The notes beneath the pieces were generated by a model. That model was not told the DNA's origin. It saw only the letters and a program-made list of their open reading frames with translations, and made no database searches. Positions 1 through 9,689 of a stretch of DNA of 64,000 nucleotides are shown one piece after another. The first letter of the stretch is position 1. Each line of letters begins with the position of its first letter. The translations under genes and the position numbers were made by a program. The DNA comes from an uncultured Collinsella sp. (GTDB taxonomy: Bacteria; Actinomycetota; Coriobacteriia; Coriobacteriales; Coriobacteriaceae): the NCBI GenBank assembly GCA_958370785.1, contig CATXKN010000003.1, forward strand, positions 221,337-285,336, in the 5' to 3' direction.

Positions 1-210
1 CGCCTTAAGTCGCACCGGGCCTTTACAACGGTTGCCGAAGCGCTCACGCGCAACGTGGACATCGAGAGCGAGACCAACCGTTTTGACCAGGCCGACCGTC
101 GCCGCATGGTGAGCGACACCGATACCGGTGCCAAGATCCGCAGCCAGATCCAGGACCTACGCCAACTGCTCGATGCATATAGAAACGGTGCTATCGAGGA
201 GCGCGCCTAG
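1..210 (+). CDS. C-terminus of a class III fructose-1,6-bisphosphatase-like protein (5' partial)
   Basis: Frame 1 is open from the window edge to TAG at 208-210 and gives 69 residues. The tail reads RRMVSDTDTGAKIRSQ then IQDLRQLLDAYRNGAI, which resembles the end of Firmicutes-type (class III) fructose-1,6-bisphosphatases: an R-x-V-x-DTD-x-G block followed by an Asp-Leu-x-x-Leu-Leu-x-Ala-Tyr-Arg helix. That enzyme removes the 1-phosphate of fructose-1,6-bisphosphate in gluconeogenesis in the cytoplasm. Only the last part is present, so no catalytic residues can be seen and the assignment rests on this tail alone. The next gene begins about 79 bases downstream on the same strand. Confidence 0.55.
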   Translation, partial: RLKSHRAFTTVAEALTRNVDIESETNRFDQADRRRMVSDTDTGAKIRSQIQDLRQLLDAYRNGAIEERA

Positions 211-288
211 CCCCGCCTGCGGGGATTGGCTAAACTTGCTGAGTTCGTCATCCCCGCGGCGCTCCGGCGCCACCCTAAGGCAGGTACC

Positions 289-684
289 ATGCAAAAGCTC
301 CTTGCGCAGATCATGAAGTTTGGCGTCGTCGGCGTCGTCGCCACGGTCATCGACTTTGGCATCATGAATCTGCTCCACTACGGTCTGGGCCTTAACATCC
401 TGATCGCCAATACCAGCGGCTTTATCGTCTCGCTCATCTTTAACTACGTCGCGAGCATGAAGTACGTGTTTGCGCACAAGGAGGGCATGAGCCGCCGCCG
501 CGAGTTCATTATCTTTGTCGTGCTGTCCGTGATCGGCCTGGCGCTCAACGACGGTATCGTGCTGGCGCTCAACGCCGGCCTGGGGCTCGAGGCCAATATC
601 GCCAAGATTTGCGCCACCGCGCTTGTTATGGTCTACAACTTTGTGACCCGAAAGATCTTCCTGGAGGGCGAGGAGACCAAGTAG
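289..684 (+). CDS. GtrA family membrane protein, copy 1
   Basis: A 131-residue protein with four predicted membrane spans. It starts MQKLLAQIMKFGVVGVVAT and carries the GtrA hallmarks: an N-terminal KFGVVG-x6-D helix, then NYVASMKYVFAHKEG and a C-terminal NFVTRKIFLEGE. GtrA-like proteins are thought to flip lipid-linked sugars or support wall glycosylation, and the substrate here is unknown. The ATG at 289 follows an AAGGCAGGTACC leader. An in-frame codon at 226 would add residues that do not look like the family. A paralogue of the same layout lies 219 bases downstream. Confidence 0.85.
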   Translation: MQKLLAQIMKFGVVGVVATVIDFGIMNLLHYGLGLNILIANTSGFIVSLIFNYVASMKYVFAHKEGMSRRREFIIFVVLSVIGLALNDGIVLALNAGLGLEANIAKICATALVMVYNFVTRKIFLEGEETK

Positions 685-903
685 CTCGGCCTCCTCGTTG
701 CACTACGGGGCCCACGGACGACGTGCGTCGAGCGCTGCGTTGTTCGTGGGCCTTGCTCGTTTACGGAAGGATTTACAACGTTTGCGGATTGTCTCTTGCA
801 AATTTGGCGAGTTCATATAGTTCTTGCCAAAGACCTTACGTTTCCCTTGCAAAAGCTCTAAAGTATCCTCTGCTCGATTCATCAACGCATTGGATGTGAT
901 TAC

Positions 904-1311
904 GTGCGCAAGGCACTGGCACAACCTCATACTAAGCAATTCCTCAAGTTCGCTGTCGTGGGCCTTATCTCCTTTGGCATCGACTGGGGCATGCTCATTG
1001 CGCTCGTCGAGCTGTTCCATCTCGACTTTTTGATGAGCACCACGATCTCGTTTATCACGTCCGTCGTGGTCAACTACTGGCTCAGCATGAAGTACGTGTT
1101 CGACCACCGCGAGGGCATGAGCCGCAAGCGCGAGTTCACGATCTTCACCATCCTGTCGGTGATTGGCCTGGGTCTCAACGACCTGTACATGTTTGTGGGC
1201 GTCACGTTTTTGAGCATCGGCTACCAGGCCATGAAGGCCATCGCCACGTTCCTGGTCACCTGGTACAACTACTTTAGCCGCCGCTTCTTCCTCGAGGGCG
1301 CGCAGTCGTAG
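904..1311 (+). CDS. GtrA family membrane protein, copy 2
   Basis: A 135-residue, four-span GtrA-family protein starting at GTG 904. It shares with copy 1 the KFAVVGLISFGIDWG opening, the NYWLSMKYVFDHREGMSRKREF loop, the VIGLGLND helix and the FSRRFFLEG ending, so the pair is a tandem duplication. As for copy 1, a role in moving polyprenyl-linked sugars or in wall glycan decoration is family knowledge, not visible here. A strong terminator at 1339-1370 closes the unit. Confidence 0.85.
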   Translation: MRKALAQPHTKQFLKFAVVGLISFGIDWGMLIALVELFHLDFLMSTTISFITSVVVNYWLSMKYVFDHREGMSRKREFTIFTILSVIGLGLNDLYMFVGVTFLSIGYQAMKAIATFLVTWYNYFSRRFFLEGAQS

Positions 1312-1338
1312 ACGGCCCAACATAACCCCGCTTCGCAG

Positions 1339-1370
1339 CCGGTTGGAATTCACGTTCCAACCGGTTTTTT
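1339..1370 (+). terminator. Rho-independent terminator after the GtrA pair
   Basis: A perfect 10-bp stem (CCGGTTGGAA at 1339-1348 with TTCCAACCGG at 1355-1364) and a 6-base loop are followed by six T. It lies 27 bases after the second GtrA gene. Confidence 0.9.
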
Positions 1371-1427
1371 GTTTGCAGAGCCTGCCGAGGAAGGCGCACA
1401 AGGCGAGAAACGGCGTCCCATTCGCAT

Positions 1428-1467
1428 AAAAACGGGCGGCTCGGATGTTGGTCCGAACCGCCCGTTT
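1428..1467 (-). terminator. Rho-independent terminator of the DUF4430 operon
   Basis: A 16-bp stem (arms 1430-1445 and 1452-1467) has one imperfect pair that becomes a G-U wobble only in minus-strand RNA. On the minus strand it is followed by a T run. It lies 20 bases beyond the stop of the 294-residue DUF4430 protein. Confidence 0.8.
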
Positions 1468-1487
1468 GGCGCGCCATGTCGAGGCCT

Positions 1488-2372
1488 CTAGCCCGTTACG
1501 TAATACCACACGACGGTGTCGCCATTCTTGAGAATGTAATTGCTGCAGGCGGTATTGGGCGTTTTGCCGTTAACGGAGTACATCCAGCCGCTCGTGCCGC
1601 CGTGTTCCTTCTCGGCCAAACCGCCAATCGCGGCAACATAGGTACCATACGACGAAGGGCGCGCATTGATAGAAAGTCCCAACGCACACAGCGCGTCGTA
1701 AGGAGTTGCGCCCTCATTGAAGGTGAACGTGCCACCAGAAGAGACAGGGTTACCCACGGCGCTCGATGTGACCGAGACCGTCACCGTGACGACGTGGCTA
1801 GGCTGCTGCGAGCCGCCCTGATCGCCCGTAGAGGCGCCGCCGCCGTTGGATGCAGAACCACCGCCGGTCGTCGAGCCAGCGCTCGAAGATGAGCCGTCAG
1901 AAGCGCTTGATCCGCCAGTGGACCCAGAATTCTGCGAACCCGATTTATCCCCGGACTTCTTACCGCCCTTGCCTTCGGACTTCTTCTCCTTCGAATCCTT
2001 GTCAGACTTCTTGTCCGAAGATTCAGACTCGTCCTTCGCATTGTCCGAAGATTTGGAGTCCTTGGGCGCAGTCTTACCCGAAGCGGTAGTCGAGCCGGAA
2101 ACCGACGCATCCTTGGCAACGACGCTCTCCCCCGTCACAGCCCGCGCAATCCAGTCGATGGACCATGCACTGCCGGCAGAGGGATAGACAAAACCCAGCG
2201 ACACAACGATCAAGACGATGCAGACGGCTGTCAGAACACCAACAAGTGCCTTGCGCCGCGGGGCGGACGCCGCCGAAGCGGCGCCCTTTTGCTTTGTATC
2301 GTCAAGCTGAATGAACGACGAGTCGGGCTGCTTGGACTCGGCGTCCTGAGGTTTATTGGACACGGCCCTCAC
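1488..2372 (-). CDS. Membrane-anchored DUF4430 (transcobalamin-like) surface protein
   Basis: A 294-residue protein. A cytoplasmic N-terminus of about 40 residues leads to one membrane span (ALVGVLTAVCIVLIVVSLGF, about residues 42-61). A long Ser/Gly/Lys/Asp linker of about 100 residues follows, then a C-terminal DUF4430 domain of about 100 residues with GTFTFNEGATPYDALCALGL, GTSGWMYSVNGK and NYILKNGDTVVWYYV. DUF4430 resembles the C-terminal beta domain of transcobalamin and intrinsic factor. The domain should therefore face outward and may bind a corrinoid. The GTG start directly follows the TAG of the giant DUF4430 gene (no gap), so the two are one operon behind the cobalamin riboswitch. 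Cobalamin binding is inferred. Confidence 0.85.
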   Translation of the reverse strand: MRAVSNKPQDAESKQPDSSFIQLDDTKQKGAASAASAPRRKALVGVLTAVCIVLIVVSLGFVYPSAGSAWSIDWIARAVTGESVVAKDASVSGSTTASGKTAPKDSKSSDNAKDESESSDKKSDKDSKEKKSEGKGGKKSGDKSGSQNSGSTGGSSASDGSSSSAGSTTGGGSASNGGGASTGDQGGSQQPSHVVTVTVSVTSSAVGNPVSSGGTFTFNEGATPYDALCALGLSINARPSSYGTYVAAIGGLAEKEHGGTSGWMYSVNGKTPNTACSNYILKNGDTVVWYYVTG

Positions 2373-5300
2373 CTACCGACGCTTGGTGAATACGAACACG
2401 CCGATGACGGCGAGACCAATCACGCCGGCCGCAACACCAACGACGGCAAGCGGATTGAAGCCAGACTGCTGCACAGGAGCCTCAGAGGACTTCTTGGCGG
2501 TAGTCGCGACGGCCGAACCCGTATCGGACTTGGAGCTGGACTTCTTGTCGGACTCCTTGTCCTTCTTGTCGGAGTCCTTGTCCTTCTTATCGGAATCCTT
2601 CTTGGAATCCTTGCCGTCCTTGGTCTCGGTCGCGGTGGTCGTGGAGACCGGCTTCTGACCCGGAGCAACGGCGCCGCCAGACTGTTGGCCGTTCGTGCCG
2701 TTGCCGGAGTTACCGCCATTGCCGCCATTGGAGCCAGAACCGCCGTTACTGCCAGGATTCACAGCCTTCTTGGTCCACTTGGCATACAGCGTCATATCAG
2801 CCGTCACCGCAGCGTCAAATTTGTATGCTTCCGTGCAAGCCTCATCGGTATACCAGCCAGCGAAGGCATACCCTTCGCGCGTCGGATCGGCAGGCTTAGT
2901 GACAGAGCCGTTGGCAGTCGTGGTCTGGAAATCGACCTTGGATCCCTCGCCAGTGTTAAACGAGACCTTCATGCCAGCGTTCAGCTTAAACAACGCGCCA
3001 GAGTCATTGATGTAGTACAGGTTACCCTGGGCATCACAAGCGATGGGCGAGTCACAGTAGTTGTTGTGGCCCGTTGCGCTAAACACACCAGAAGCCTCAG
3101 TGTCACCCAACTTGTAACGATATACGCCACCGCCCGAGGTGTAGTTAACGTAATCAGAGCTCTCGCCGTAGTTAACCGTGAAGTAGACATACGCGTCTTT
3201 GCCCTGGATACTCACGAGCGGAGCGCCCTTGATGCCACCATGTCCGGCTGGCAGCTGAGAGCCGTCCGCCGTCGTGACCAGCGTCGTATCAAAGTCGTTA
3301 TTCAGATCGATGATAGCGAGCGCCGCGCTGCCATTGGCTTCGCCGCCGACAATCAGCTTGCCGTCCTGCATCGTAGGCGCACACGCGCAGCCGGTAAGGC
3401 CAAGGTCAACTACGCGCTCCTCGGTAATTCGCGAAGCGGCATCCGCATCGCGTGAGTCGCCATCAGAAATCGCCAAGACGTGCAGCTTGCCGTCGCGCGA
3501 GATGAGATAGGCATGGCTACCGTCAGCCGAAAGCGCGCAGGTTGAGTTGACAACAGCGCCAATCGAAACACTTCCGAGCACATCGCCCGAAGACTTGCTG
3601 AGCATCTCGACGGTACCGGCACTGGTGGGAACCAAGACAAAGTCATCGCCCACCGTCGCGCCCGTCCAGTAATAACCCTCGTCGGCATTGACATGCTGCC
3701 AAGAAACAGCGCCGGTCAGGATATTAATACGCGTCAGATGACCGTTATTGTACGTACTCGTTCCATAGTCGACATCAACGGTGCCGACATAGAGGTAATT
3801 GCCATCAACCGTCAGCTGAGAATTCGACTGAGCAGTCCCGCTCACGGAGCCAGTAACCCAAACCGTTGTGAGCGCGTCAGCCGTCAGGGCCTGGACCGCA
3901 CCGCCGTCAAGCGGAACGATGACCAAACCGTTCGCATAAATCGGGCGCGAGGTGTAACCGACCGCAGTCTTAAGATTCGACTCGGCAAGGACCTTGCCCG
4001 ACTCGGCGTCAATCTTTAGCAAGCGCTTGTTGACGGCAAGGTATACGTTGCCGTTCACGACAATAGGCTCGCTCGCGTTGGGATACGCCGAACCAGAATA
4101 CGCCTTCCAATCGAACGTCCAGGAGCTCGCTAGCGCACCCGTAGGCGTCGAAACGTTTTCGACCGCTGTATTGGACTTGCCGTCCCAATCGGACTTCCAA
4201 TCGGTCGGACGCGGGGCGCTCGGATTTACGACGACCCCATCGGGGTTGGGCACGGTGTCGCCAGCAGCATAGGCCCAGACGATCGTATCGCGCGACTTGA
4301 GCACATAGTCACTATCGAGCTGAGACCCGGGAACGCCGTTAACAAAGAACGACCAAGCGCCGGCCAACTTAGTGCCGTCAAGCGGAGAGACAAGGCTGTG
4401 AACGCCCCAGAAGCCCAGCTGATCGTACATCTCGGACTTGATGCCCAAAGCATCAAAGTAGGCGGCAGTGGCGTCCTTAATCGTCGTGCCCTCAACAAAC
4501 ACCTGCGTCGAAGGATCGGTCCAGCGCTGCGCCTTATCGTCCTTCTTGCCGATGATCTCCATCGAGACGGAGACCTGACCGGGCATGGCGCCATCGGAAC
4601 CATAGACCCAGGTAACCTCGTCGCCGGCCTTAAGCGTGTAGTTGCCGGCGCCGACATTGGCCATCTTGCCGTTAACGAAGAACTGCCAGGACTTCCAGGT
4701 GCTTTCGTTAACCTGTACGGTCGAAAGCGTCACGTTCTTATTGAACGGGGAAGTCAGCGAATTGAGGAACCAACCGTACGAACCGGTTTGGACGTCGGCG
4801 CCAATACCGGCCTGCTTAAAGACCTGCTCGGAAAGATCGGCGGCAGTTGCGCCCTCTTCCACCAGCGCGGTCGTAGGCTGAGCCCACGTTTGCTGAGCAC
4901 CTGAAGCATCCCGGCCGATAACGGTGCAGCTTACCGAAAGCTGGTCGGTGGGCGCAGCGTCACCGTACTTCGAGTAGCACCAGACGACAGAGTCGCCCGC
5001 CTCGAGAGTGTATTTGCCAGCGCCCACCGATGCAGCCGTGCCGTTGATGAACAGCTGCCAATAGGCGCCCGTAGTATGGTCGTATGCAAGGGTGCGATCG
5101 ACATCGAAAGGCGACGTAATGGAATTGAGTACCCAACCCCAAGAGCCGTTGGGATCATAGTCGGCCTTGAGGCCGGCCTGCTTAAAGAGCTCCTCGGAAA
5201 GATCGGCGGCCGTCGAGCCATTCTTGAGCGTGTACTGCGTCGCGGCAGCCCACGTCTGCTGCTTGCCCTTGGAATCGACGCCGATAACCGTGCACGTCGC

Positions 5301-8300
5301 CGTAACCTCGGGATCGTTTTGACCGCTCGTGCCCAGAACCGTGATCTTTGCCGAGACATCCTGGTTGGCAAGCTTGGCATACGCGGCATTGTCGGGATAG
5401 CGCTCAGCATAGCGAGCGTACTTCTCGCTCGTCAGGCGCGAGGAAACGACAACCTTCGTGTTGTACTGCGGCTGCGTGACCTTGAGGTTCTCAGCAGAGA
5501 CAATAGAGCTGTTGCTCGACTTAAACAGACGCCAGTCCTGTCCAGACATCGCGTCATAACCAGGCAGGTCTACCGGAACAATGCCGAGGGACGTCGAATC
5601 GGTCGTTGCCTTGTTGTAGCTCCAGGCAAGGTTGCCGTCAGCATCCAGATACGCTTTCTGGAACGCGTGCATGTCGGCCGAAACGGCATTGGCGTCCTGG
5701 CCATTCAGAATGGCGGCAGCATAGCCGGCCTTCGCCTTTTCCATAAGAGAAAGCTCGGCATCGAGCTCGCCCTGGTCCTGCGGAGCAATCGCAAAATCGA
5801 GGGTCTTGCTTGCCGTGACCTCGGAGTTCGACTTGTCGGTCACCGTGAGGGTGATCTTGGTCTTCGCCGCCTCGGTGCCAGGCAGCGGCTGATAGACCGT
5901 GCCCTTGTAGCCGTTGAACGTAATGTCATCGGTGCTGGCAGAGTACTTGACCTCGTAATACTTGCCGTCGATATTGAGCGTGCTCGTGCGCGGCATCTGC
6001 AGGTCGGCGGTCAAGCCATCCTTGTTGGCGACCGTGTCGGTGCCGGAGTACTTGATGTTGTCGTAGGTAAAGGCCGCATCGACCTTCTCCTGGAGCGCCT
6101 TCTTGTCGGCGGCGACCTTCTCAGGATCACCCTTGACCGTCACGACAAAGTCATGCGAGCCGGCAAGCTTAATGTCGCCGCTCGTAACCGTAACCTTGGC
6201 GGTCAGCGTCACGTCTCGATCGCTCGATGCGCGCGAAACCTTACCCGTCTTATCTTCCCAGCTATAACCAGAAACAGACAGGCGCTCGGTGTCGGAGCTT
6301 GTCCATTCAACAGAGAATTTCTTTGCGGAACCCGCCTTGTACGGAAGCGTGACATTTTGGGTCACGCCATCGGCGGACTCGCCCGACGCGTAGCCAATCT
6401 GCAGGGATTCGGCGGCTCCGTCAAGAAGGTCTTGCAGTTTGGCCTCGTCCCAAGCAACCTGCACGGACTTGTTGGGCAGATAATACTCGGTCTTGCCATC
6501 GCGCGATAGTTCAAACGCCACATCGGCGTTACGCAGACCGTCGATGTTGTAACCGGTGTAGTCGTTGGGATCGATGTAGAAGAACGTCACATCGCCGTTG
6601 GTCTTATCCTGGGCGTCGGAGATACCGACCGTGGCCTTGTCATCCTCAGCCTTAAAGGCAACGCCGCCCTCAGAGATCTTGACGTCGATATCGGTAAAGC
6701 CCAAATCGGCAAGCTGCGCCTTCAGCGCATCATTGACGTTGCCGCCCTTGGCGCTGTAATCAACAGCGATCTGCTTGTTAGCATCGTTGAGCTTTTGAAC
6801 TGCGGCCTCAAGAGAGCCTGCGGCGATCACGGGGTTGGCAGCGACGAGCTCGACCGTCGAGCTGCCGCTCGTGGCGACAGCCTTCAGATACTTGCCCGCG
6901 GCAGAAGCCGAGACAGTCGCCTCGGCGCCCGACATATCAGACAGCAGCGTCCAGTCGGCCTCCGGAGCCTTCGCATCGTCCGCCGCATACCAGGCAACAG
7001 TCGCCTGACCGGTGACGTCGATACCGTTGGTGGTCGAACCGTCGGCGCGCTTGGCCTGCGCCGTCGCCTTAACGCTATCTCCCGAGACGAGATGGGTCGA
7101 ATCGCTATTAATCTGCGGGCTAGCAATCACGCGCAGCAGGTTATACTCCCCCGCCGCGGTAACGCTGTCCGACGAAACCCATTCAACCGTGTTGTCGAGA
7201 GCGTTCGCCGTGACCTTGATGCGCTTGCCAACAAGCGCGTCCGAAATGGTCAGGCTGCCATCGGTCGTATCAATGCCGTCGGAGAGCTCGGTCCATTCGG
7301 CATCGCCCTCGCCCTTGGCATACCACGCCATGGTGAGCTCGGCATCTTCGGGCACGTCCTTGGTCGAGCCCGACCAGCTACCCGGAACCTGCACGCTCGG
7401 CGTGATCTTTGAGCCCACGCTGAGTGTAACGTTCTTATCGGCAAGCTCAATGCCCGCCAGCTTGTACTGGCCCTTGAGCGTCACCGGACCAAGCGGAGCT
7501 ACGGACTGCGTGCCGCCGTAGGAGCTCTTCTTCTGCGTGCTGGAAACGGTATTTTCGCTCGTAACCTTCACGCGCAGGTACTTGCCAGCATAGGCGGCGT
7601 CAACGGTATAGGCGGCCTCGGTAGCACCGGGGATATCGGTATAGGCGGAGTCGTAGCTCGAGCTGCTGTTTGCATACTGCCACTGGTAGGTCACGTTATC
7701 GGTGCGGTCGATATAGTGATAGTTGGAGCCGTCCTTTTTGCGCACCTTAGTCTTGAGCGTATCACCCACACGTACGCCGCTGGTGGCGGGAGAGCCCTCG
7801 AACTGCACGTCGTAAAGCTCAACTTGGCCAGCGACGGAAACGGGACCCGCCGCATAGTAGGGCTTCTGCTCGCCATAGCCGCCGTTGGCCTTAGCCACGA
7901 CGTAGCAGCCCTTAAGGGCGGCGGTCACCGTCAGGGTGTTACCGGTCTCGCCCTCGATAGGCGTGTTGCACGAGCTTGCGGTGTTCGAGGTACCCTTATA
8001 CCACTGCCACGTGACATGTGAATCGGTGGTGACGTCGGTGGAACCCGCCTTGGCGGTCGCCGTAATCGTGGAACCAACCTCGACTTTGCCCGAAGTCGGG
8101 CTCATAGTCACGCTCGTGACATTAATTGAACCGGCAGCAGCAACGAGAGCGCCCGTCGAGTTGGTCAAGCTCGAAGAGCCGATCTTCGAAGACACCTTGC
8201 ACTTGAGGTACTTGCCGCCCAAAGCATCGGTTAGCTCGAAGGTCTCACCCGTGGCGCCCGCGATATCGGTATACGTACCACTCTTGGTGTCAGAGCTCTG

Positions 8301-9548
8301 CCACTGATAGTTGAGCTTGCTCGCGTCGACGAACGCGCCGTACGCGCCGCCCTTCTCCTTGGCGCGAGCCTTAGCGGTATCCCCCACCGCAAAGACGCTC
8401 GTGTTGTCCTTGGTGTTAACGATGGACACGGCCGAAAGCTCGACCGCACCAGCCTGTTTGACCTTGCTGGAAGTGGTCTTGTTCACCGTGTTGACGCCGG
8501 CATTGGCCTCGACCCTGATGTACTTGCCCTCAAGGTCGTCGCCCACCACGAGCGAAGCACCCGTCTCGCCCTCGATCTTGGTAAAGCCCGAGTACTGCGA
8601 GGTGGATGCGGACCACGTGTAGGTAACCTTGGCGTCGGCGGGGGCTTGCTGATAATAGCTTATGTACGGAGTCGCCGTCAGGGTATCGCCTATGCTCGGC
8701 GTGTCGCTATTCAGCTTGACGCTGTTAAGCTCCATCTGCCCGGCACCCAGCACGGGACCGGGGATGTTGTTGGCATTGATACCCGAGCCGTACGAAACCG
8801 AGGGGCCGAAGTAATCCTTGCCATCAACCGTTACCTTGCAGATGAAGTATTTGCCTTCCATCGCGGCGGTGACGGTGAGCGACTGCTCGCGGCCTACGAC
8901 CTCGGTGTAGTCGGCGACATTGCTGCTGGCCCTGGTCGTGCCGGCGAGCCAGGTGTAAGTCCAGGTGCCGGGATTGGCAACGGACTCAGTCGAAGTGCCG
9001 TACCAGTCGTCCTCGACCTCATCGTACATATTTGCCCAGAGCGTATCGCCCGCGCTGAGCGCGCCCGACTTCGTGGAATAGGAGCTGTCCTTATCCTTGG
9101 TGTCCTGGATGAAGACCTTGGCCTCGCTCGAAAGCGTTGTGGCGGACGCGGCGGCAACGGCGTTCTTCTGCTCCGAAGCAGCAGACGCCGCAGCGAAGTT
9201 CTCGGACTCAGTCGCGTTGTCTGCGGCGGTGTCATCGCCATTCGCGGCACTCGCAGTTGCGCCCTGATCCGCGTCGGCGCCATCGGCAGCAGCGCTCGCC
9301 GCCGCACTGTTCGCGCCGGTGTCGGTACCGGTGCCATCGTCGGCCGCCGCGCCCTCGCCGCCCGTCGCAGCCTGAGCCACGGCCTCGGCAATGCCCTCGG
9401 CGCCCTCGGCCCAAAGTTGCGCCGGCGTGGTGCCAAAAGCCATGGCAAAAGCCAGGAACGCCACCAGACCGCGCTTGGCTACGCCATGGGCAATCGCTCC
9501 ATGACGACGCCACGAGGCGCGCTGGCACTCGTCCTCAAACATATCCAT
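2373..9548 (-). CDS. Giant surface protein: Ig-like repeats, three DUF4430 domains, PQQ-like propeller, InlB-type repeat
   Basis: A 2391-residue exported protein. The start is ATG 9548 because AGGAGA lies 3 bases upstream and the extra 48 upstream residues are riboswitch leader. Signal peptide about residues 24-47 (LVAFLAFAMAFGTTPAQLWA); Ala-rich linker to about 140; six or more Ig-like repeats (GDTLTA...YQW...GATG...GKY pattern) to about 905; bacterial surface repeats to about 1410; three DUF4430 domains at roughly 1416-1530, 1538-1656 and 1658-1763; a PQQ-like beta-propeller at about 1806-2186; one InlB/Listeria-Bacteroides repeat (GYAFAGWYTDEACTEAYKFD) near 2200-2260; a Lys/Ser/Asp linker; and a C-terminal membrane span ending FTKRR. 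There is no LPXTG motif, so anchoring by the last helix is more likely than sortase. With the riboswitch, a role in corrinoid capture is inferred. Confidence 0.85.
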   Translation of the reverse strand: MDMFEDECQRASWRRHGAIAHGVAKRGLVAFLAFAMAFGTTPAQLWAEGAEGIAEAVAQAATGGEGAAADDGTGTDTGANSAAASAAADGADADQGATASAANGDDTAADNATESENFAAASAASEQKNAVAAASATTLSSEAKVFIQDTKDKDSSYSTKSGALSAGDTLWANMYDEVEDDWYGTSTESVANPGTWTYTWLAGTTRASSNVADYTEVVGREQSLTVTAAMEGKYFICKVTVDGKDYFGPSVSYGSGINANNIPGPVLGAGQMELNSVKLNSDTPSIGDTLTATPYISYYQQAPADAKVTYTWSASTSQYSGFTKIEGETGASLVVGDDLEGKYIRVEANAGVNTVNKTTSSKVKQAGAVELSAVSIVNTKDNTSVFAVGDTAKARAKEKGGAYGAFVDASKLNYQWQSSDTKSGTYTDIAGATGETFELTDALGGKYLKCKVSSKIGSSSLTNSTGALVAAAGSINVTSVTMSPTSGKVEVGSTITATAKAGSTDVTTDSHVTWQWYKGTSNTASSCNTPIEGETGNTLTVTAALKGCYVVAKANGGYGEQKPYYAAGPVSVAGQVELYDVQFEGSPATSGVRVGDTLKTKVRKKDGSNYHYIDRTDNVTYQWQYANSSSSYDSAYTDIPGATEAAYTVDAAYAGKYLRVKVTSENTVSSTQKKSSYGGTQSVAPLGPVTLKGQYKLAGIELADKNVTLSVGSKITPSVQVPGSWSGSTKDVPEDAELTMAWYAKGEGDAEWTELSDGIDTTDGSLTISDALVGKRIKVTANALDNTVEWVSSDSVTAAGEYNLLRVIASPQINSDSTHLVSGDSVKATAQAKRADGSTTNGIDVTGQATVAWYAADDAKAPEADWTLLSDMSGAEATVSASAAGKYLKAVATSGSSTVELVAANPVIAAGSLEAAVQKLNDANKQIAVDYSAKGGNVNDALKAQLADLGFTDIDVKISEGGVAFKAEDDKATVGISDAQDKTNGDVTFFYIDPNDYTGYNIDGLRNADVAFELSRDGKTEYYLPNKSVQVAWDEAKLQDLLDGAAESLQIGYASGESADGVTQNVTLPYKAGSAKKFSVEWTSSDTERLSVSGYSWEDKTGKVSRASSDRDVTLTAKVTVTSGDIKLAGSHDFVVTVKGDPEKVAADKKALQEKVDAAFTYDNIKYSGTDTVANKDGLTADLQMPRTSTLNIDGKYYEVKYSASTDDITFNGYKGTVYQPLPGTEAAKTKITLTVTDKSNSEVTASKTLDFAIAPQDQGELDAELSLMEKAKAGYAAAILNGQDANAVSADMHAFQKAYLDADGNLAWSYNKATTDSTSLGIVPVDLPGYDAMSGQDWRLFKSSNSSIVSAENLKVTQPQYNTKVVVSSRLTSEKYARYAERYPDNAAYAKLANQDVSAKITVLGTSGQNDPEVTATCTVIGVDSKGKQQTWAAATQYTLKNGSTAADLSEELFKQAGLKADYDPNGSWGWVLNSITSPFDVDRTLAYDHTTGAYWQLFINGTAASVGAGKYTLEAGDSVVWCYSKYGDAAPTDQLSVSCTVIGRDASGAQQTWAQPTTALVEEGATAADLSEQVFKQAGIGADVQTGSYGWFLNSLTSPFNKNVTLSTVQVNESTWKSWQFFVNGKMANVGAGNYTLKAGDEVTWVYGSDGAMPGQVSVSMEIIGKKDDKAQRWTDPSTQVFVEGTTIKDATAAYFDALGIKSEMYDQLGFWGVHSLVSPLDGTKLAGAWSFFVNGVPGSQLDSDYVLKSRDTIVWAYAAGDTVPNPDGVVVNPSAPRPTDWKSDWDGKSNTAVENVSTPTGALASSWTFDWKAYSGSAYPNASEPIVVNGNVYLAVNKRLLKIDAESGKVLAESNLKTAVGYTSRPIYANGLVIVPLDGGAVQALTADALTTVWVTGSVSGTAQSNSQLTVDGNYLYVGTVDVDYGTSTYNNGHLTRINILTGAVSWQHVNADEGYYWTGATVGDDFVLVPTSAGTVEMLSKSSGDVLGSVSIGAVVNSTCALSADGSHAYLISRDGKLHVLAISDGDSRDADAASRITEERVVDLGLTGCACAPTMQDGKLIVGGEANGSAALAIIDLNNDFDTTLVTTADGSQLPAGHGGIKGAPLVSIQGKDAYVYFTVNYGESSDYVNYTSGGGVYRYKLGDTEASGVFSATGHNNYCDSPIACDAQGNLYYINDSGALFKLNAGMKVSFNTGEGSKVDFQTTTANGSVTKPADPTREGYAFAGWYTDEACTEAYKFDAAVTADMTLYAKWTKKAVNPGSNGGSGSNGGNGGNSGNGTNGQQSGGAVAPGQKPVSTTTATETKDGKDSKKDSDKKDKDSDKKDKESDKKSSSKSDTGSAVATTAKKSSEAPVQQSGFNPLAVVGVAAGVIGLAVIGVFVFTKRR

Positions 9549-9689
9549 TTGTCTCCTATTGTCTGAACTTGGGACATTGCCCAGCGGCTGCCCCACGTCA
9601 TCGCGCACATTGCGCTCGAGTACCCCCATCGGGGTCCCCCTTCCCTCCAGAGCCCAACGCGCACCGGCGGCTTTCGCCACGGCCGCGCA

